A stretch of DNA of 45,304 nucleotides from an uncultured Bacteroidales bacterium (GCA_937915785.1 CALGGY010000029.1:1-45304); one strand, 5' to 3'. Counted from the stretch's first letter, positions 1 through 8,696 are shown. Numbers and translations are program-made. The notes: generated by a model not told the origin, from the sequence alone.

Positions 1-40
1 GTTTTACGGGTTCGCTCCGTTTCAAAGATGAAAATTGAAT

Positions 41-145
41 TTATAGAACCCACCTAAATCTCATTCGCTGGTGTTCTTGCGCGCACAGAAGCAGCCGAGG
101 GGCAGGTTGTCGTTGTATCAGGTGCATCGGTGCGAGGCGGTGCAT
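41..145 (-). other. Possible 34-codon small ORF or intergenic element
   Basis: Reading on the minus strand from the ATG at 145 to the TAA at 41 gives a 34-residue peptide that begins MHRLAPMHLIQRQPAPRLLL and ends FRWVL. It is basic and rich in Arg, Pro and Leu, with two Met-His pairs. There is no clear ribosome binding site or promoter, and I recognise no family. A short frame of this composition can also be the chance translation of a repeated intergenic element, which I consider at least as likely as a real peptide. Confidence 0.2.
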
Positions 146-351
146 ATCGCTATCAGCAGTGTTTTTTTTCATCTGGTATACTTGTTTTGTGTCAGTTTAA
201 TAATCAGTTCCATCCCTCTCAGTGCGCTTGTTTTGCCATAATCCCGATATTTGCTTGCTGATTGTCTTGCGAAAGCTGCCATTGCAGTTTGCGAATGTTC
301 CACCGGAACGGTTGTGTACATGCTTTTCTATTCTTTGCCGAATGTTTCGAG

Positions 352-372
352 GCGTTGCGACAACGCTTTTTT
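352..372 (+). terminator. Possible plus-strand hairpin terminator
   Basis: A GCGTTG/CAACGC stem with a CGA loop is followed directly by six T residues, the arrangement of an intrinsic terminator reading to the right. The stem is only six base pairs. No plus-strand gene is visible upstream inside the window, so it would have to serve a transcript entering from the left edge. It could also be accidental. Confidence 0.3.
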
Positions 373-383
373 GAATTGTGGAT

Positions 384-1157
384 CTACATAAAAAACTCTG
401 TCGAGAGGGAGAAATGGGCAAGCGAGTGCAGATGGTGCGTGTATTGCCCGATTTCTTCGTTGAAAATGCCACGGGGGTCGATTTTGTCGATTCGCACACA
501 GCCCGAGGCATGGATAATCCGGTAATTTTCAAGGAGTATGCCCACATGGATAACACGTCCTTCGTTGTTTTGGAAAAAAGCGAGGTCGCCGGGTTGGGCA
601 TAGTTCAGGTCGGGCAGTGGGACGCCTTGCTCGGCTTGCTGCGATGCGTCGCGCGGGAGGCGGGTGTTGTGGGCGGCAAACACTGTTTGGGTAAACCCCG
701 AGCAGTCGATGCCGAAGAGAGTTTTGCCTCCCCACAGATAGGGTGCGTTGAGAAACGACATGGCTGTTTCGGCCAAAGACGTGCTGGCAGGGGTGTAGTT
801 GTGTTGGAATTCCAACTCGCCTAAGCGGAATTTTTTCTTTGCCGGCAGTTCGCTGCCCAAAGGTATGTCGAATTTTATGCCTTTGCCTACCCGAGTTACG
901 CGCACACGGTGCTTGTTCACTGCACGGCGGTCCGAAAGGGTTTCGAGGTTTTCTTTGGAAACGTGTACATATTGTTTGCTGCCTATGTAGCCTTGGTAAA
1001 AGTCGGAGTGGCAGCGTATCAGTGTCCAGCGGGGATTGGAGTTGTCGAGGATGTCGAACGACTGTCCGAAAAGGAGTTGCGACACCATTTCGGAGGTGTC
1101 GTCGGGTTTGGCGCGCATGGGTGCGAGTGGCAGATGGCATATACCGTAATGATCCAT
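384..1157 (-). CDS. NlpC/P60 family cysteine peptidase with SH3 domain
   Basis: The 257-residue product is a C40 (NlpC/P60) cell-wall peptidase of the kind that cleaves gamma-D-Glu-diamino acid bonds in murein peptides. The N-terminal half resembles a bacterial SH3 domain (around FGQSFDIL and YQGYIGSKQY). The C-terminal half has the catalytic cysteine in GIDCSGFTQ, the histidine in RVIHVGILL and a further His in IIHASG. I chose the ATG at 1157 because it lies 13 bases after the stop of the upstream gene and gives the MDHYGICHLPLAP-type N-terminus I expect for Bacteroidetes relatives; an in-frame ATG at 1202 would overlap that gene. No signal peptide is visible, so it may act in the cytoplasm on recycled muropeptides, like YkfC-type enzymes. 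That location is inferred. Confidence 0.9.
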   Translation of the reverse strand: MDHYGICHLPLAPMRAKPDDTSEMVSQLLFGQSFDILDNSNPRWTLIRCHSDFYQGYIGSKQYVHVSKENLETLSDRRAVNKHRVRVTRVGKGIKFDIPLGSELPAKKKFRLGELEFQHNYTPASTSLAETAMSFLNAPYLWGGKTLFGIDCSGFTQTVFAAHNTRLPRDASQQAEQGVPLPDLNYAQPGDLAFFQNNEGRVIHVGILLENYRIIHASGCVRIDKIDPRGIFNEEIGQYTHHLHSLAHFSLSTEFFM

Positions 1158-1170
1158 ATGTGCAATGGGT

Positions 1171-1767
1171 TTAGAGCTTGCCTTGTTCCACGGCGGTGGC
1201 AATGCGGTCTATCATGCGGTCTTTTGAGTTGCCTTTGGGGTTGAATTTGTCTTTCAGATTGTATCCGAAAAGTTTGGCGAAAGTTTGATAGAAGAATGCC
1301 CTGAATTTGCCTCGCAGGTCGCGCACCAGCTCGTAGGAGGTGTTGCCCGTTTCGCGGTCGATGAGCTTTATCAGGACGGTGCCTTGCGAGAAGGTCATTT
1401 TTTTCAGCTGTGGTCCGAATTCGGCTTCTATCTCTTTTTCGGCTTTTTTCATCATCGACTTGCGCTGTTTTTCGGACATGCCGGCCATCTGCCGTTCGTA
1501 TTCGTCGAGCTTGCGTTTGGCGAGTTTTGCGTAGGGCAGTGTGTATTTTATGTTGCGTATAAGGCGTTTGTTCTTTTTTATTTCGGAGGGCGAGAGCATG
1601 TAAACGTATGCTTTTACGTTTATCTCGTTGAGGTGGAAACAGGGTATGGTGTCGCCGTCGACCACGGCACCGAAGCATACTATGCGTTCTTGTGCCTTGG
1701 CGGGCTGCCATATTGCTACGGCCATTATCGCCAGTATGGCACAGATGGTGGATGTTGTATTTTTCAT
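1171..1767 (-). CDS. DUF4294 domain-containing exported protein
   Basis: The 198-residue protein starts with a cleavable signal peptide (MKNTTSTICAILAIMAVAIW, likely cut after AKA). It matches the Bacteroidetes-restricted DUF4294 family, recognisable from VDGDTIPCFHLNEINV and the later YTLPYAKLAKRKLDEYE region. The middle is a charged helical stretch with several Met-Lys pairs, and the C-terminal part is basic. The family has no established biochemical function. The gene is followed after 13 bases by the NlpC/P60 peptidase and is probably cotranscribed with it, which hints at an envelope role but does not show one. No promoter of the Bacteroidetes type is evident directly upstream. Confidence 0.82.
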   Translation of the reverse strand: MKNTTSTICAILAIMAVAIWQPAKAQERIVCFGAVVDGDTIPCFHLNEINVKAYVYMLSPSEIKKNKRLIRNIKYTLPYAKLAKRKLDEYERQMAGMSEKQRKSMMKKAEKEIEAEFGPQLKKMTFSQGTVLIKLIDRETGNTSYELVRDLRGKFRAFFYQTFAKLFGYNLKDKFNPKGNSKDRMIDRIATAVEQGKL

Positions 1768-1831
1768 GCCCGGTAGTTTATTATAGTAACGAGCAATTGG
1801 GAAAAATCGTTTGTGGGTGGTGTGTTTTTTT

Positions 1832-2617
1832 TTATTTTGAGGGTTTGAATCCCTTCATCAGCCCCACTTTTGCGTTGTTTATAAAGTCGATTACGCTTTT
1901 ACCTTCGGGGGTGTTGCCGTATTTTTCCATCACTATTTCCTTGGCATGCGACACGGCGTATCCGTTTTGGAAAACGATGCGGTAGATGTCCTGTATGGTG
2001 TTGATGGACTCTTGCGAGAATCCGCGGCGGTTGAGGCCAATGGAATTGATGCCGGCGTAGGAAATTGGGTAGCGTGCTGCTTTCACGTAGGGCGGTATGT
2101 CCTTGTCCACGAGGGAGCCGCCGGCGGTGATTACGTGTGCGCCGATGTGTATGAACTGCAATATTGCTGTTTTGCCGCCCATTATGGCGTAGTCGTCCAT
2201 AACGATGTGTCCGGCAAGAGTGGTGTTGTTGGCCAGTATGCAGTGGTTGCCAACAATGCAGTCGTGAGCTATGTGCACGTATGCCATTATCAGGTTGCCG
2301 TTGCCTATGCGGGTTTCGCCGGAGGCTTTGGTGCCGCGGTTTATGGTTACGTATTCGCGTATCACGTTGTCGTCGCCGATGACGGTGATGGTTTTTTCGC
2401 CTTCAAATTTCAGGTCTTGCGGTATGGCGGATATCACGGCTCCGGGGAATATCCGGCAGTTTTTGCCGATGCGGGCGCCAGGAAAAATTGTTACGTAGGG
2501 GCCTATCCATGAGTTGTCGCCAATTTCCACATCGTCGTAGATGGTGGTGAAGTTGGAGATTTTCACATTTTTGCCAATCTTGGCATTGGGATGGATGTCT
2601 TGCAAGTTGGTTTGCAT
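1832..2617 (-). CDS. lpxA: UDP-N-acetylglucosamine O-acyltransferase
   Basis: LpxA catalyses the first step of lipid A synthesis, moving a hydroxyacyl chain from acyl carrier protein to the 3-hydroxyl of UDP-GlcNAc in the cytoplasm. The 261-residue product has the hexapeptide-repeat left-handed beta helix over roughly residues 8-190 (NAKIGKNVKI, IGDNSWIGPYV, ARIGKNCRI). The catalytic-His region reads MAYVHIAHDCIVGN, and a helical C-terminus ends near GLMKGFKPSK. An open frame extends 20 codons further upstream into the end of lpxC-fabZ, but the ATG at 2617 gives the normal N-terminus and length. It follows lpxC-fabZ by 17 bases and is almost certainly in the same operon. Confidence 0.96.
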   Translation of the reverse strand: MQTNLQDIHPNAKIGKNVKISNFTTIYDDVEIGDNSWIGPYVTIFPGARIGKNCRIFPGAVISAIPQDLKFEGEKTITVIGDDNVIREYVTINRGTKASGETRIGNGNLIMAYVHIAHDCIVGNHCILANNTTLAGHIVMDDYAIMGGKTAILQFIHIGAHVITAGGSLVDKDIPPYVKAARYPISYAGINSIGLNRRGFSQESINTIQDIYRIVFQNGYAVSHAKEIVMEKYGNTPEGKSVIDFINNAKVGLMKGFKPSK

Positions 2618-2634
2618 TACATATAGTCTTTTTG

Positions 2635-4023
2635 TTATTGTCTTTTTGATACTTGTGCCATGAGCAGGGCTTCGCAAACGAGGGTTGTGCCCACGTAGGC
2701 TCGTCCTTGCATTTTTATTATTCCGCGGCGCATTGGTTCAGTGAGTTTAAGCTCGAGTACGAGGGTGTCGCCGGGAACCACTAATTTGCGGAATTTAACG
2801 TTGTCGATGGTGAGGAAGAAAGTGGAGTAGTTTTCGGGGTCGGGCACACCTTTGAGCACCAGCACTCCGCCCACTTGCGCCATGGCTTCGATCTGCAGAA
2901 CGCCGGGCATAACGGGCTGGTTGGGAAAATGGCCTTGGAAGAAAGGCTCGTTGGTGGTTACGTTTTTAACGCCCACCACGTAGTCGTCGCCAATATCTAT
3001 TATTTTGTCGATGAGCAGGAATGGGTAGCGGTGTGGGAGCAGTTTTTTTATGCCGAGTATGTCGTAAACGGGTTCTTTGTTGAGGTCGTACTGTTTGGGG
3101 CCTTTGGCTACTTTGTCGAGGTGTTTTTTTATCAGTTTGGCAAAAGCCACGTTGGATGTGTGTCCGGGACATTTTATCAAAAAATGGCCTTTGAGATTTT
3201 GGCCAACGAGCGATATGTCGCCGAGGAAATCGAGAAGTTTGTGGCGGGCTGGTTCGTTGTCGAAATGCTTTTTCACATTGTTGAGCACGCCTTTTTCCAC
3301 TTTTATTTTGGAGATGTCCTTGTTGAACAGCTGTGCAAGGTGCTGCAGTTGTTCGGCGGAGAGCTGTTTGTTTACAAAAACGAGTGCGTTGTCCATGTCT
3401 CCGCCTTTGATAAGGTTGTTGGCGACCAGGAATTCCAGTTCGTCGATGAACACGAAAGTGCGGCAGGGGGCTATTTCGGTTGTGTAGTCGGTTTTTTCGG
3501 AGTATTGTGCTATCTGTTCGCCGAGCACTTGTGTTTTGTAGTCGATAACTACGGTAACCTTGAAATCGTTGGATGGCACCGCTATCATCTCCACGCCGTC
3601 TTGTTCGCTGTTGTAGCTAATGTTTTCGGTTATGGCGGTGTATGTGCGTTCTTGCGGCAGTTCTACAATACCGGTTTTTCTTATTTCTTCGGCCCATACA
3701 TGAGCGCTGCCGTCGAGGATGGGGATTTCGGGTCCGTCCACTTCAACAATGGCGTTGTCCACTTTCATTCCCTTGAGGGCGGAGAGCAGGTGTTCCACGG
3801 TGGCTATTTTGGCGTCGCCTTTGCCAATGGTGGTGCTGCGCGATGTGTCGACCACATAATCCACGGAAGCAGGTATTTCCACTGGATTTTCGAGGTCTAT
3901 TCGTTTAAATATTATGCCATTGCAAGGGTCGGTTGGTTTGATTGTAGCACTTACTTGTTTGCCTGTATGCAGGCCTTTCCCGGATTTAGTTATCTCTTTT
4001 TTGAGTGTGGTTTGGTATTCCAT
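2635..4023 (-). CDS. lpxC-fabZ: Bifunctional LpxC deacetylase / FabZ dehydratase
   Basis: This 462-residue fusion joins UDP-3-O-acyl-GlcNAc deacetylase, the committed lipid A step, to (3R)-hydroxyacyl-ACP dehydratase, which works on the same acyl-ACP pool. LpxC covers about residues 1-300, with zinc-ligand histidine in TVEHLLSAL and the His and Asp ligands in RHKLLDFLGD; GHTSN follows. FabZ covers about 315-462, with LLPHRYPFLLIDKI and the catalytic FQGHFPNQPVMPGVLQIEAM segment. The fusion is typical of Bacteroidetes. I chose the ATG at 4023; the TTG two codons upstream is less likely. A TATCTTTG -7 element ends about ten bases before this ATG, so the leader should be very short. lpxA follows 17 bases downstream. 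Confidence 0.97.
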   Translation of the reverse strand: MEYQTTLKKEITKSGKGLHTGKQVSATIKPTDPCNGIIFKRIDLENPVEIPASVDYVVDTSRSTTIGKGDAKIATVEHLLSALKGMKVDNAIVEVDGPEIPILDGSAHVWAEEIRKTGIVELPQERTYTAITENISYNSEQDGVEMIAVPSNDFKVTVVIDYKTQVLGEQIAQYSEKTDYTTEIAPCRTFVFIDELEFLVANNLIKGGDMDNALVFVNKQLSAEQLQHLAQLFNKDISKIKVEKGVLNNVKKHFDNEPARHKLLDFLGDISLVGQNLKGHFLIKCPGHTSNVAFAKLIKKHLDKVAKGPKQYDLNKEPVYDILGIKKLLPHRYPFLLIDKIIDIGDDYVVGVKNVTTNEPFFQGHFPNQPVMPGVLQIEAMAQVGGVLVLKGVPDPENYSTFFLTIDNVKFRKLVVPGDTLVLELKLTEPMRRGIIKMQGRAYVGTTLVCEALLMAQVSKRQ

Positions 4024-4033
4024 AAACAATTTG

Positions 4034-4041
4034 CAAAGATA
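4034..4041 (-). promoter_or_regulatory. -7 promoter element of lpxC-fabZ
   Basis: Read on the minus strand these bases are TATCTTTG, a perfect match to the Bacteroidetes -7 consensus TAnnTTTG. No clear TTTG -33 box is found at the usual distance. With initiation a few bases downstream, the transcript would begin almost at the ATG (4023). Confidence 0.6.
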
Positions 4042-4106
4042 CTATTTTTTTTTGATATTATGAAAAAAAAGTATAACAGTTTGTTTTTTAGACCATGCCG
4101 CTTGGT

Positions 4107-7100
4107 TCAGTTTGCAGGTTGGAATTGGTATTTGGCATTGAGTTTGTAGAAATATGCGTTTTGGTTTTCGTAGCCTTTTTCGGGTGCGGAGCGTTTGAAA
4201 TAGAAGTGGTAAATCATGTTTTGCCTGCGGTCGGTGTTGGGGTCTTGCCAGAATTTTGCAGTGCCTTTGGCCTTTATTCCGGAAACGAAATGTATGATAA
4301 TGTCGTTGCCCAGAGCGGCGAGGTTGCCTTGAGGCTCGGTTTTGTATTTTTCTTTGAAACGTGTTACGAAGTCTTTGTGTTTGGTATTGTTTTTGTCGAG
4401 GAAGAAATTGGAGCAGAAGTGGTAGTTGAGGCGTTGCAGCTGGGCAAAGTCTATGTCGTCTTCGTATCGCGAGGCCCAGTTGGGGAGGGTTATCAGCGTG
4501 GGGGTGTTTTTCTTTATCGAGAAAAGGCGGTTTAGCACGAGGTTTGACTGGGTTTTGTTTTTGTCTTTTGTCTGGTCGTAAATGTCCACCACTATATTGT
4601 CGCCGGCGGTGTTTTTGAGCATGTTTACGAGTTTGGCGTTGGCGCTCCAGTCGAAAATGGTGTATTTTATCTTGTTCTGTGCAGAGAGCTGCTGCTGGAA
4701 TTCGTCGAACAGGCGTTTTTCGAGCTTGGCGTTGGAGTGCACCAAAAACAGGTTGGGCGAGGCATAATTTTTGGCAAGCATGCTTAGTATGGACGACACT
4801 ATGCCCTGATACGAGGGATATAGTTTCACCACATAGGGGTTGTTGTCCAATATTTCGGGGCGGGTCGACAACGGATTGAGTATAAACACGTTGTTTTCCA
4901 TTGCCAATTGTGCGGCTTTTTCGAAGGCGTTTTTCTCAACAAGTGCTATTATAAAATCAGACTGGGCGACGTTTTGTGTGGCGAAAGCCTGTGCCACGCG
5001 GTCGGGCAAGTCGCCGGGTATGTCCACCACATTGAGCACCACGTTGACCCCTTCGTTTTTCAGCGATTCGAGGCCAAGCATTATGCCTTCGTAGAACTGT
5101 ATGAACTCAAAACTCTTGTATTTGCGGCGTTTGCGTTGTTCTATGTCGAATTTCGATGTGGATATTTCGTCGATATTTGCCAACGAGAGTGGCATCATAA
5201 GTGTTATGTTTATGCTTGTGTTGCTTACGCGGTCGCGGATAACCACGTTTGGTGCCGGCACGCTGCTACCTATGTTGGGTGCTGTTTGCAGTGGCAGTTC
5301 GGGGTATGCCGATGTGCCTGGCGCTGTGGTTTTGGGTGCGGACGATGGTGCGGGTTGCAGTTTGGCTGGCACCGGCTGGGCAGCGGGTTCGGGCTGGGTG
5401 GTGGCGGCTTGTTGGGCAGCAGGCTGAGGCTGAGGTTTTGCGTCCGGTTGCTCTTCTTGCTTTTCGGGTTGTGGCGGGGTATAGGTGTAGTCGCTTTGCT
5501 GGGCGGTGTTGCCTCTGCCTGTTGATGCAACATCGGGACTTGGGTTGGACCTGTTTATCGGGTGGTATTCGGCTTTGGGGTTGGTTTGTTGGCTGGCAGT
5601 CTCTTTCTGCTGTTTTTCCAGCTCTTTCTGCTGCTTTTCCAGCTCTTTGCGCTGTTTTTCCAGCTCTTTCTGTTGTTTTTCCACCTCCTTGCGCTCGCGC
5701 TCAAGTTCTTTTTTCTGGTTGTCCAGTTCCTTACGTTCTTTGGATTGTTTGTCCAAAGCCTCTTTTTCGGCTTTTTCGCGAGCTTCTTTTTCGGCTTTTT
5801 CTTTGGCTTTTAGCTCTTTTTCCTGCTGTTCGGCTTTAGCCTTGGCCTCTTTCTCGGCTTTTTGGCGGGCTTCTTTTTCGGCCTTTTCTTTGGCTTTCAG
5901 TTCCTTTTCCTGTTGTTCGGCTTTGGCCTTGGCCTCTTTTTCGGCTTTCTGGCGTGCTTCTTTTTCGGCCTTTTCTTTAGCTTTCAGTTCTTTTTCTTGC
6001 TGTTCGGCTTTGGGGTTGGTTTGTTGACTGGCAGTCTCTTTCTGCTGCTTTTCCAGCTCTTTGCGCTGCTTTTCCAGCTCTTTCTGTTGTTTTTCTACCT
6101 CCTTGCGCTCGCGCTCAAGTTCTTTTTTCTGGTTGTCCAGTTCCTTACGTTCTTTGGATTGTTTGTCCAAAGCCTCTTTTTCGGCTTTTTCGCGAGCTTC
6201 TTTTTCGGCTTTTTCTTTGGCTTTTAGCTCTTTTTCCTGCTGTTCGGCTTTAGCCTTGGCCTCTTTCTCGGCTTTTTGGCGGGCTTCTTTTTCGGCCTTT
6301 TCTTTGGCTTTCAGTTCCTTTTCCTGTTGTTCGGCTTTGGCCTTGGCCTCTTTTTCGGCTTTCTGGCGTGCTTCTTTTTCGGCCTTTTCTTTAGCTTTCA
6401 GTTCTTTTTCTTGCTGTTCGGCTTTGGCCTTGGCCTCCTTCTCGGCTTTTTGGCGTATTTCTTTCTGCTGTTTCTCTAACTCTTTTTTTTCTTTGGCTTG
6501 CTGTTCTTCCAATTCTTTCTGCTGGCGTTCCTGCTCTTTCTTGGCCATGGCCTGGAATATTTTCTGCTGGCGTTGAAAGGCTTCTCTTTCTTGGGTGTCG
6601 TCATTCTTTTGTCCTGCGGAAAAGTCATTGGATTTAGCCGAAGTCGAGGTATTTTCGGCGGGGTACGTGGGTGCCGTTGTCGGTTTTTCGGCAGTGTTGG
6701 ATGGTTGGGGTGCGCTTTTCTCCTTCAGTGTCCTTTCTGTAGGTATTTTCAGCACTTCGCCAACTTTTATGTTGTTGTTTTCTATTTTGGGATTGAGTTT
6801 CAAGATATCGTCGATTTCCACTTGGAAGTCTTTCGACAGGCTATACAACGTATTTCCCTGTTTTACAACATAATACCGAAATCTCACTGGTTCAGGTTTT
6901 TCGTTTGTTGGCAGAAAAACGGTGTCGCCGATGGCAATTTTGTCTATGTCGCTTTTATAGACGGCGTCGTGATAGTTCACACCATAGGCACGAGATATGG
7001 AGAACACAGTCTGACCTTTTTCCACCACGTGGGCGTAGTATTTTTTGCCGTTGATGGTCTTAGTGTTTTTGGTAACTATCACTGGTGACTGAGCCCGGAG

Positions 7101-7148
7101 GCACACGGTTGCAAACAAAACAACCAGTAATAAGACAATTTTTTTCAT
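4107..7148 (-). CDS. LysM / coiled-coil / periplasmic-binding-like protein
   Basis: The 1013-residue exported protein starts with a signal peptide (MKKIVLLLVVLFATVCLRAQ). Two LysM peptidoglycan-binding modules follow at about residues 35-85 (VVEKGQTVFSISRAYGV) and 90-140 (VVKQGNTLYSLSKDFQV). Residues of about 185-540 are a Lys/Glu/Gln-rich coiled coil made of nested repeats, and a Pro/Gln/Ala linker follows to about 640. The last 350 residues resemble a type-1 periplasmic binding protein fold (ITLMMPLSL, FIQFYEGIMLGLESL, VVLNVVDI). Similar LysM plus binding-fold proteins occur in Bacteroidales but are usually much shorter; the extra length comes from the coiled coil. It starts 21 bases after guaA and is probably in its operon. 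A scaffold spanning the periplasm and gripping murein is a reasonable inference. The ligand is unknown. Confidence 0.85.
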   Translation of the reverse strand: MKKIVLLLVVLFATVCLRAQSPVIVTKNTKTINGKKYYAHVVEKGQTVFSISRAYGVNYHDAVYKSDIDKIAIGDTVFLPTNEKPEPVRFRYYVVKQGNTLYSLSKDFQVEIDDILKLNPKIENNNIKVGEVLKIPTERTLKEKSAPQPSNTAEKPTTAPTYPAENTSTSAKSNDFSAGQKNDDTQEREAFQRQQKIFQAMAKKEQERQQKELEEQQAKEKKELEKQQKEIRQKAEKEAKAKAEQQEKELKAKEKAEKEARQKAEKEAKAKAEQQEKELKAKEKAEKEARQKAEKEAKAKAEQQEKELKAKEKAEKEAREKAEKEALDKQSKERKELDNQKKELERERKEVEKQQKELEKQRKELEKQQKETASQQTNPKAEQQEKELKAKEKAEKEARQKAEKEAKAKAEQQEKELKAKEKAEKEARQKAEKEAKAKAEQQEKELKAKEKAEKEAREKAEKEALDKQSKERKELDNQKKELERERKEVEKQQKELEKQRKELEKQQKELEKQQKETASQQTNPKAEYHPINRSNPSPDVASTGRGNTAQQSDYTYTPPQPEKQEEQPDAKPQPQPAAQQAATTQPEPAAQPVPAKLQPAPSSAPKTTAPGTSAYPELPLQTAPNIGSSVPAPNVVIRDRVSNTSINITLMMPLSLANIDEISTSKFDIEQRKRRKYKSFEFIQFYEGIMLGLESLKNEGVNVVLNVVDIPGDLPDRVAQAFATQNVAQSDFIIALVEKNAFEKAAQLAMENNVFILNPLSTRPEILDNNPYVVKLYPSYQGIVSSILSMLAKNYASPNLFLVHSNAKLEKRLFDEFQQQLSAQNKIKYTIFDWSANAKLVNMLKNTAGDNIVVDIYDQTKDKNKTQSNLVLNRLFSIKKNTPTLITLPNWASRYEDDIDFAQLQRLNYHFCSNFFLDKNNTKHKDFVTRFKEKYKTEPQGNLAALGNDIIIHFVSGIKAKGTAKFWQDPNTDRRQNMIYHFYFKRSAPEKGYENQNAYFYKLNAKYQFQPAN
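5571..6419. repeat. Tandem duplication inside the coiled-coil gene
   Basis: Two adjacent copies, 5571-6005 (435 bases) and 6006-6419 (414 bases), encode almost the same coiled-coil segment. They differ by one 21-base unit encoding ELEKQQK and by a few substitutions near one end. Over more than 300 bases I see no difference, even at third codon positions. Each copy contains three shorter 87-base units encoding 29-residue repeats of the type KAEQQEKELKAKEKAEKEAR. The reading frame is kept throughout. Confidence 0.9.
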
Positions 7149-7169
7149 AAATAGTAACAATTTGTTCTG

Positions 7170-8696
7170 CTATTCCCATTCTATTGTTGCCGGGGGTTTG
7201 GAGCTGATGTCGTACACCACTCTGTTCACGCCTTTCACCTCGTTGATGATGCGGTTCGACATTTTGGCGAGGAAATCGTAAGGCAGGTGGCTCCAGTCGG
7301 CGGTCATGCCGTCGTTGCTTTCCACGGCGCGCAGTGCCACCACGTTTTCGTAGGTGCGTTCGTCGCCCATCACGCCCACCGACTGAACGGGGAGCAGCAT
7401 GGCACCAGCCTGCCACACTTTGTCGTACAGGCCGTGTTCCTTGAGTCCGCCGATGAATATGTTGTCGACGTTCTGCAGTATCTCCACTTTTTGGGGAGTG
7501 ATGTCGCCAAGAATGCGTATTGCCAGTCCCGGACCGGGGAAGGGGTGGCGCGAGAGCAGGTCGTTTTTAAGACCTATCTGCCGTCCCACGCGGCGCACCT
7601 CGTCTTTGAACAGCGAGCGCAACGGCTCCACAATTTTCAGTTTCATATAGTCGGGCAAGCCGCCTACGTTGTGGTGCGATTTTATTGTTGCCGAAGGGCC
7701 TTTCACCGAGAGTGATTCGATAACGTCGGGGTAGATGGTGCCTTGGGCAAGCCATTTCACGTCGGTTATCTGCTTGGCCTCTTCGTCGAACACGTCGATG
7801 AAGGTTTTGCCTATGGCCTTGCGTTTCTTTTCGGGGTCGGTAACGCCTTTCAGCACATCGTAGAATTTTTGTTTGGCATCGACGCCTTTCACGTTGAGTC
7901 CCATATCTTTATACGACTCCAGCACGTTCTCGAACTCGTTTTTGCGCAGCAGTCCGTTGTCCACAAAAATGCAGTGCAGGTTTTTGCCGATGGCTTTGTT
8001 GAGCAGCATTGCGGCCACGCTGGAGTCCACGCCGCCCGACAGGCCGAGCACCACTTTGTCGTTGCCCAGCTTTTGGCGAAGGTCGGCGATGGTGGTTTCC
8101 ACAAACGATGCCGGTGTCCACGACTGGTCGCAGTGGCAGATGTCCACCACAAAGTTGCGGAGCATTTTCAATCCTTCGATGGAGTGGCTTACCTCGGGGT
8201 GGAACTGTATGGCGTAAGTTTGTTCGCCTTCTATCTGATAGCCGGCATATTTCACGGTGTCGGTGCTGCAGATGAGTTTGTAGTTTTGAGGCACACGTTC
8301 TATGGTATCGCCGTGCGACATCCACACTTGGCTGTTGGGCGAAATGTCCTTAAGCAAGGGGTTGCTGTTGTCGATATATTGCAAGTTGGCCCGGCCATAT
8401 TCGCGAATTTTGGAAGGCAGCACGTTGCCGCCGCCCATTTTGACAAGATATTGCGCGCCGTAGCACACTGCCAGCATTGGCAAACGTCCTTTTATCTGGC
8501 TCAGGTCGGGGACGGGGGCATGGGCGTCGTTGCATGAGTAGGGGCTGCCCGAAAGCACCACGCCTTTCACGTCGGCGGTGAGCTGCGGTATCTTGTTGTA
8601 TGCGTGAATTTCGCAATAAACGTTTAATTCTCTGATTTTGCGTGCAATAAGTTGTGTGTATTGCGAGCCGAAGTCAAGTATTAGTATTGTTTGCAT
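7170..8696 (-). CDS. guaA: GMP synthase (glutamine-hydrolysing)
   Basis: GuaA converts XMP to GMP using ATP and glutamine in the cytoplasm. The 508-residue product has the usual order. A class I glutamine amidotransferase domain spans about residues 1-195, with nucleophile Cys in AVCYGAQ and His/Glu in FHPEVSHS. An ATP-pyrophosphatase domain follows with the P-loop GLSGGVDSSVAA near residue 220. The dimerisation domain contains SRHPFPGPGLAIRI and ends with KPPATIEWE. Start and length agree with the family. A well-formed promoter lies at 8716-8746, and the LysM gene follows closely downstream. Confidence 0.98.
   Translation of the reverse strand: MQTILILDFGSQYTQLIARKIRELNVYCEIHAYNKIPQLTADVKGVVLSGSPYSCNDAHAPVPDLSQIKGRLPMLAVCYGAQYLVKMGGGNVLPSKIREYGRANLQYIDNSNPLLKDISPNSQVWMSHGDTIERVPQNYKLICSTDTVKYAGYQIEGEQTYAIQFHPEVSHSIEGLKMLRNFVVDICHCDQSWTPASFVETTIADLRQKLGNDKVVLGLSGGVDSSVAAMLLNKAIGKNLHCIFVDNGLLRKNEFENVLESYKDMGLNVKGVDAKQKFYDVLKGVTDPEKKRKAIGKTFIDVFDEEAKQITDVKWLAQGTIYPDVIESLSVKGPSATIKSHHNVGGLPDYMKLKIVEPLRSLFKDEVRRVGRQIGLKNDLLSRHPFPGPGLAIRILGDITPQKVEILQNVDNIFIGGLKEHGLYDKVWQAGAMLLPVQSVGVMGDERTYENVVALRAVESNDGMTADWSHLPYDFLAKMSNRIINEVKGVNRVVYDISSKPPATIEWE

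Larger units (their letters stand above)
1..383. other. Region without a recognised gene at the window edge
   Basis: No recognisable protein family is encoded in these bases, which lie downstream of the minus-strand NlpC/P60 gene. The visible structure is a GGTGC-rich stretch around 121-145, a 34-codon minus-strand frame at 41-145, and a plus-strand hairpin with a T run at 352-372. The left edge is cut by the window, so part of a neighbouring gene's flank or an intergenic element may be present. Nothing here supports a named function. Confidence 0.5.

Noticed and set aside
2875..4149. A 424-codon plus-strand frame opposite lpxC-fabZ
   Set aside because: Same reasoning: no domain, no promoter, and the opposite strand carries an unmistakable fusion enzyme.
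5571..6479. Repeats that look at first like a CRISPR or satellite array
   Set aside because: The units are in frame, encode a heptad-rich coiled coil inside a single gene and have no unique spacers.
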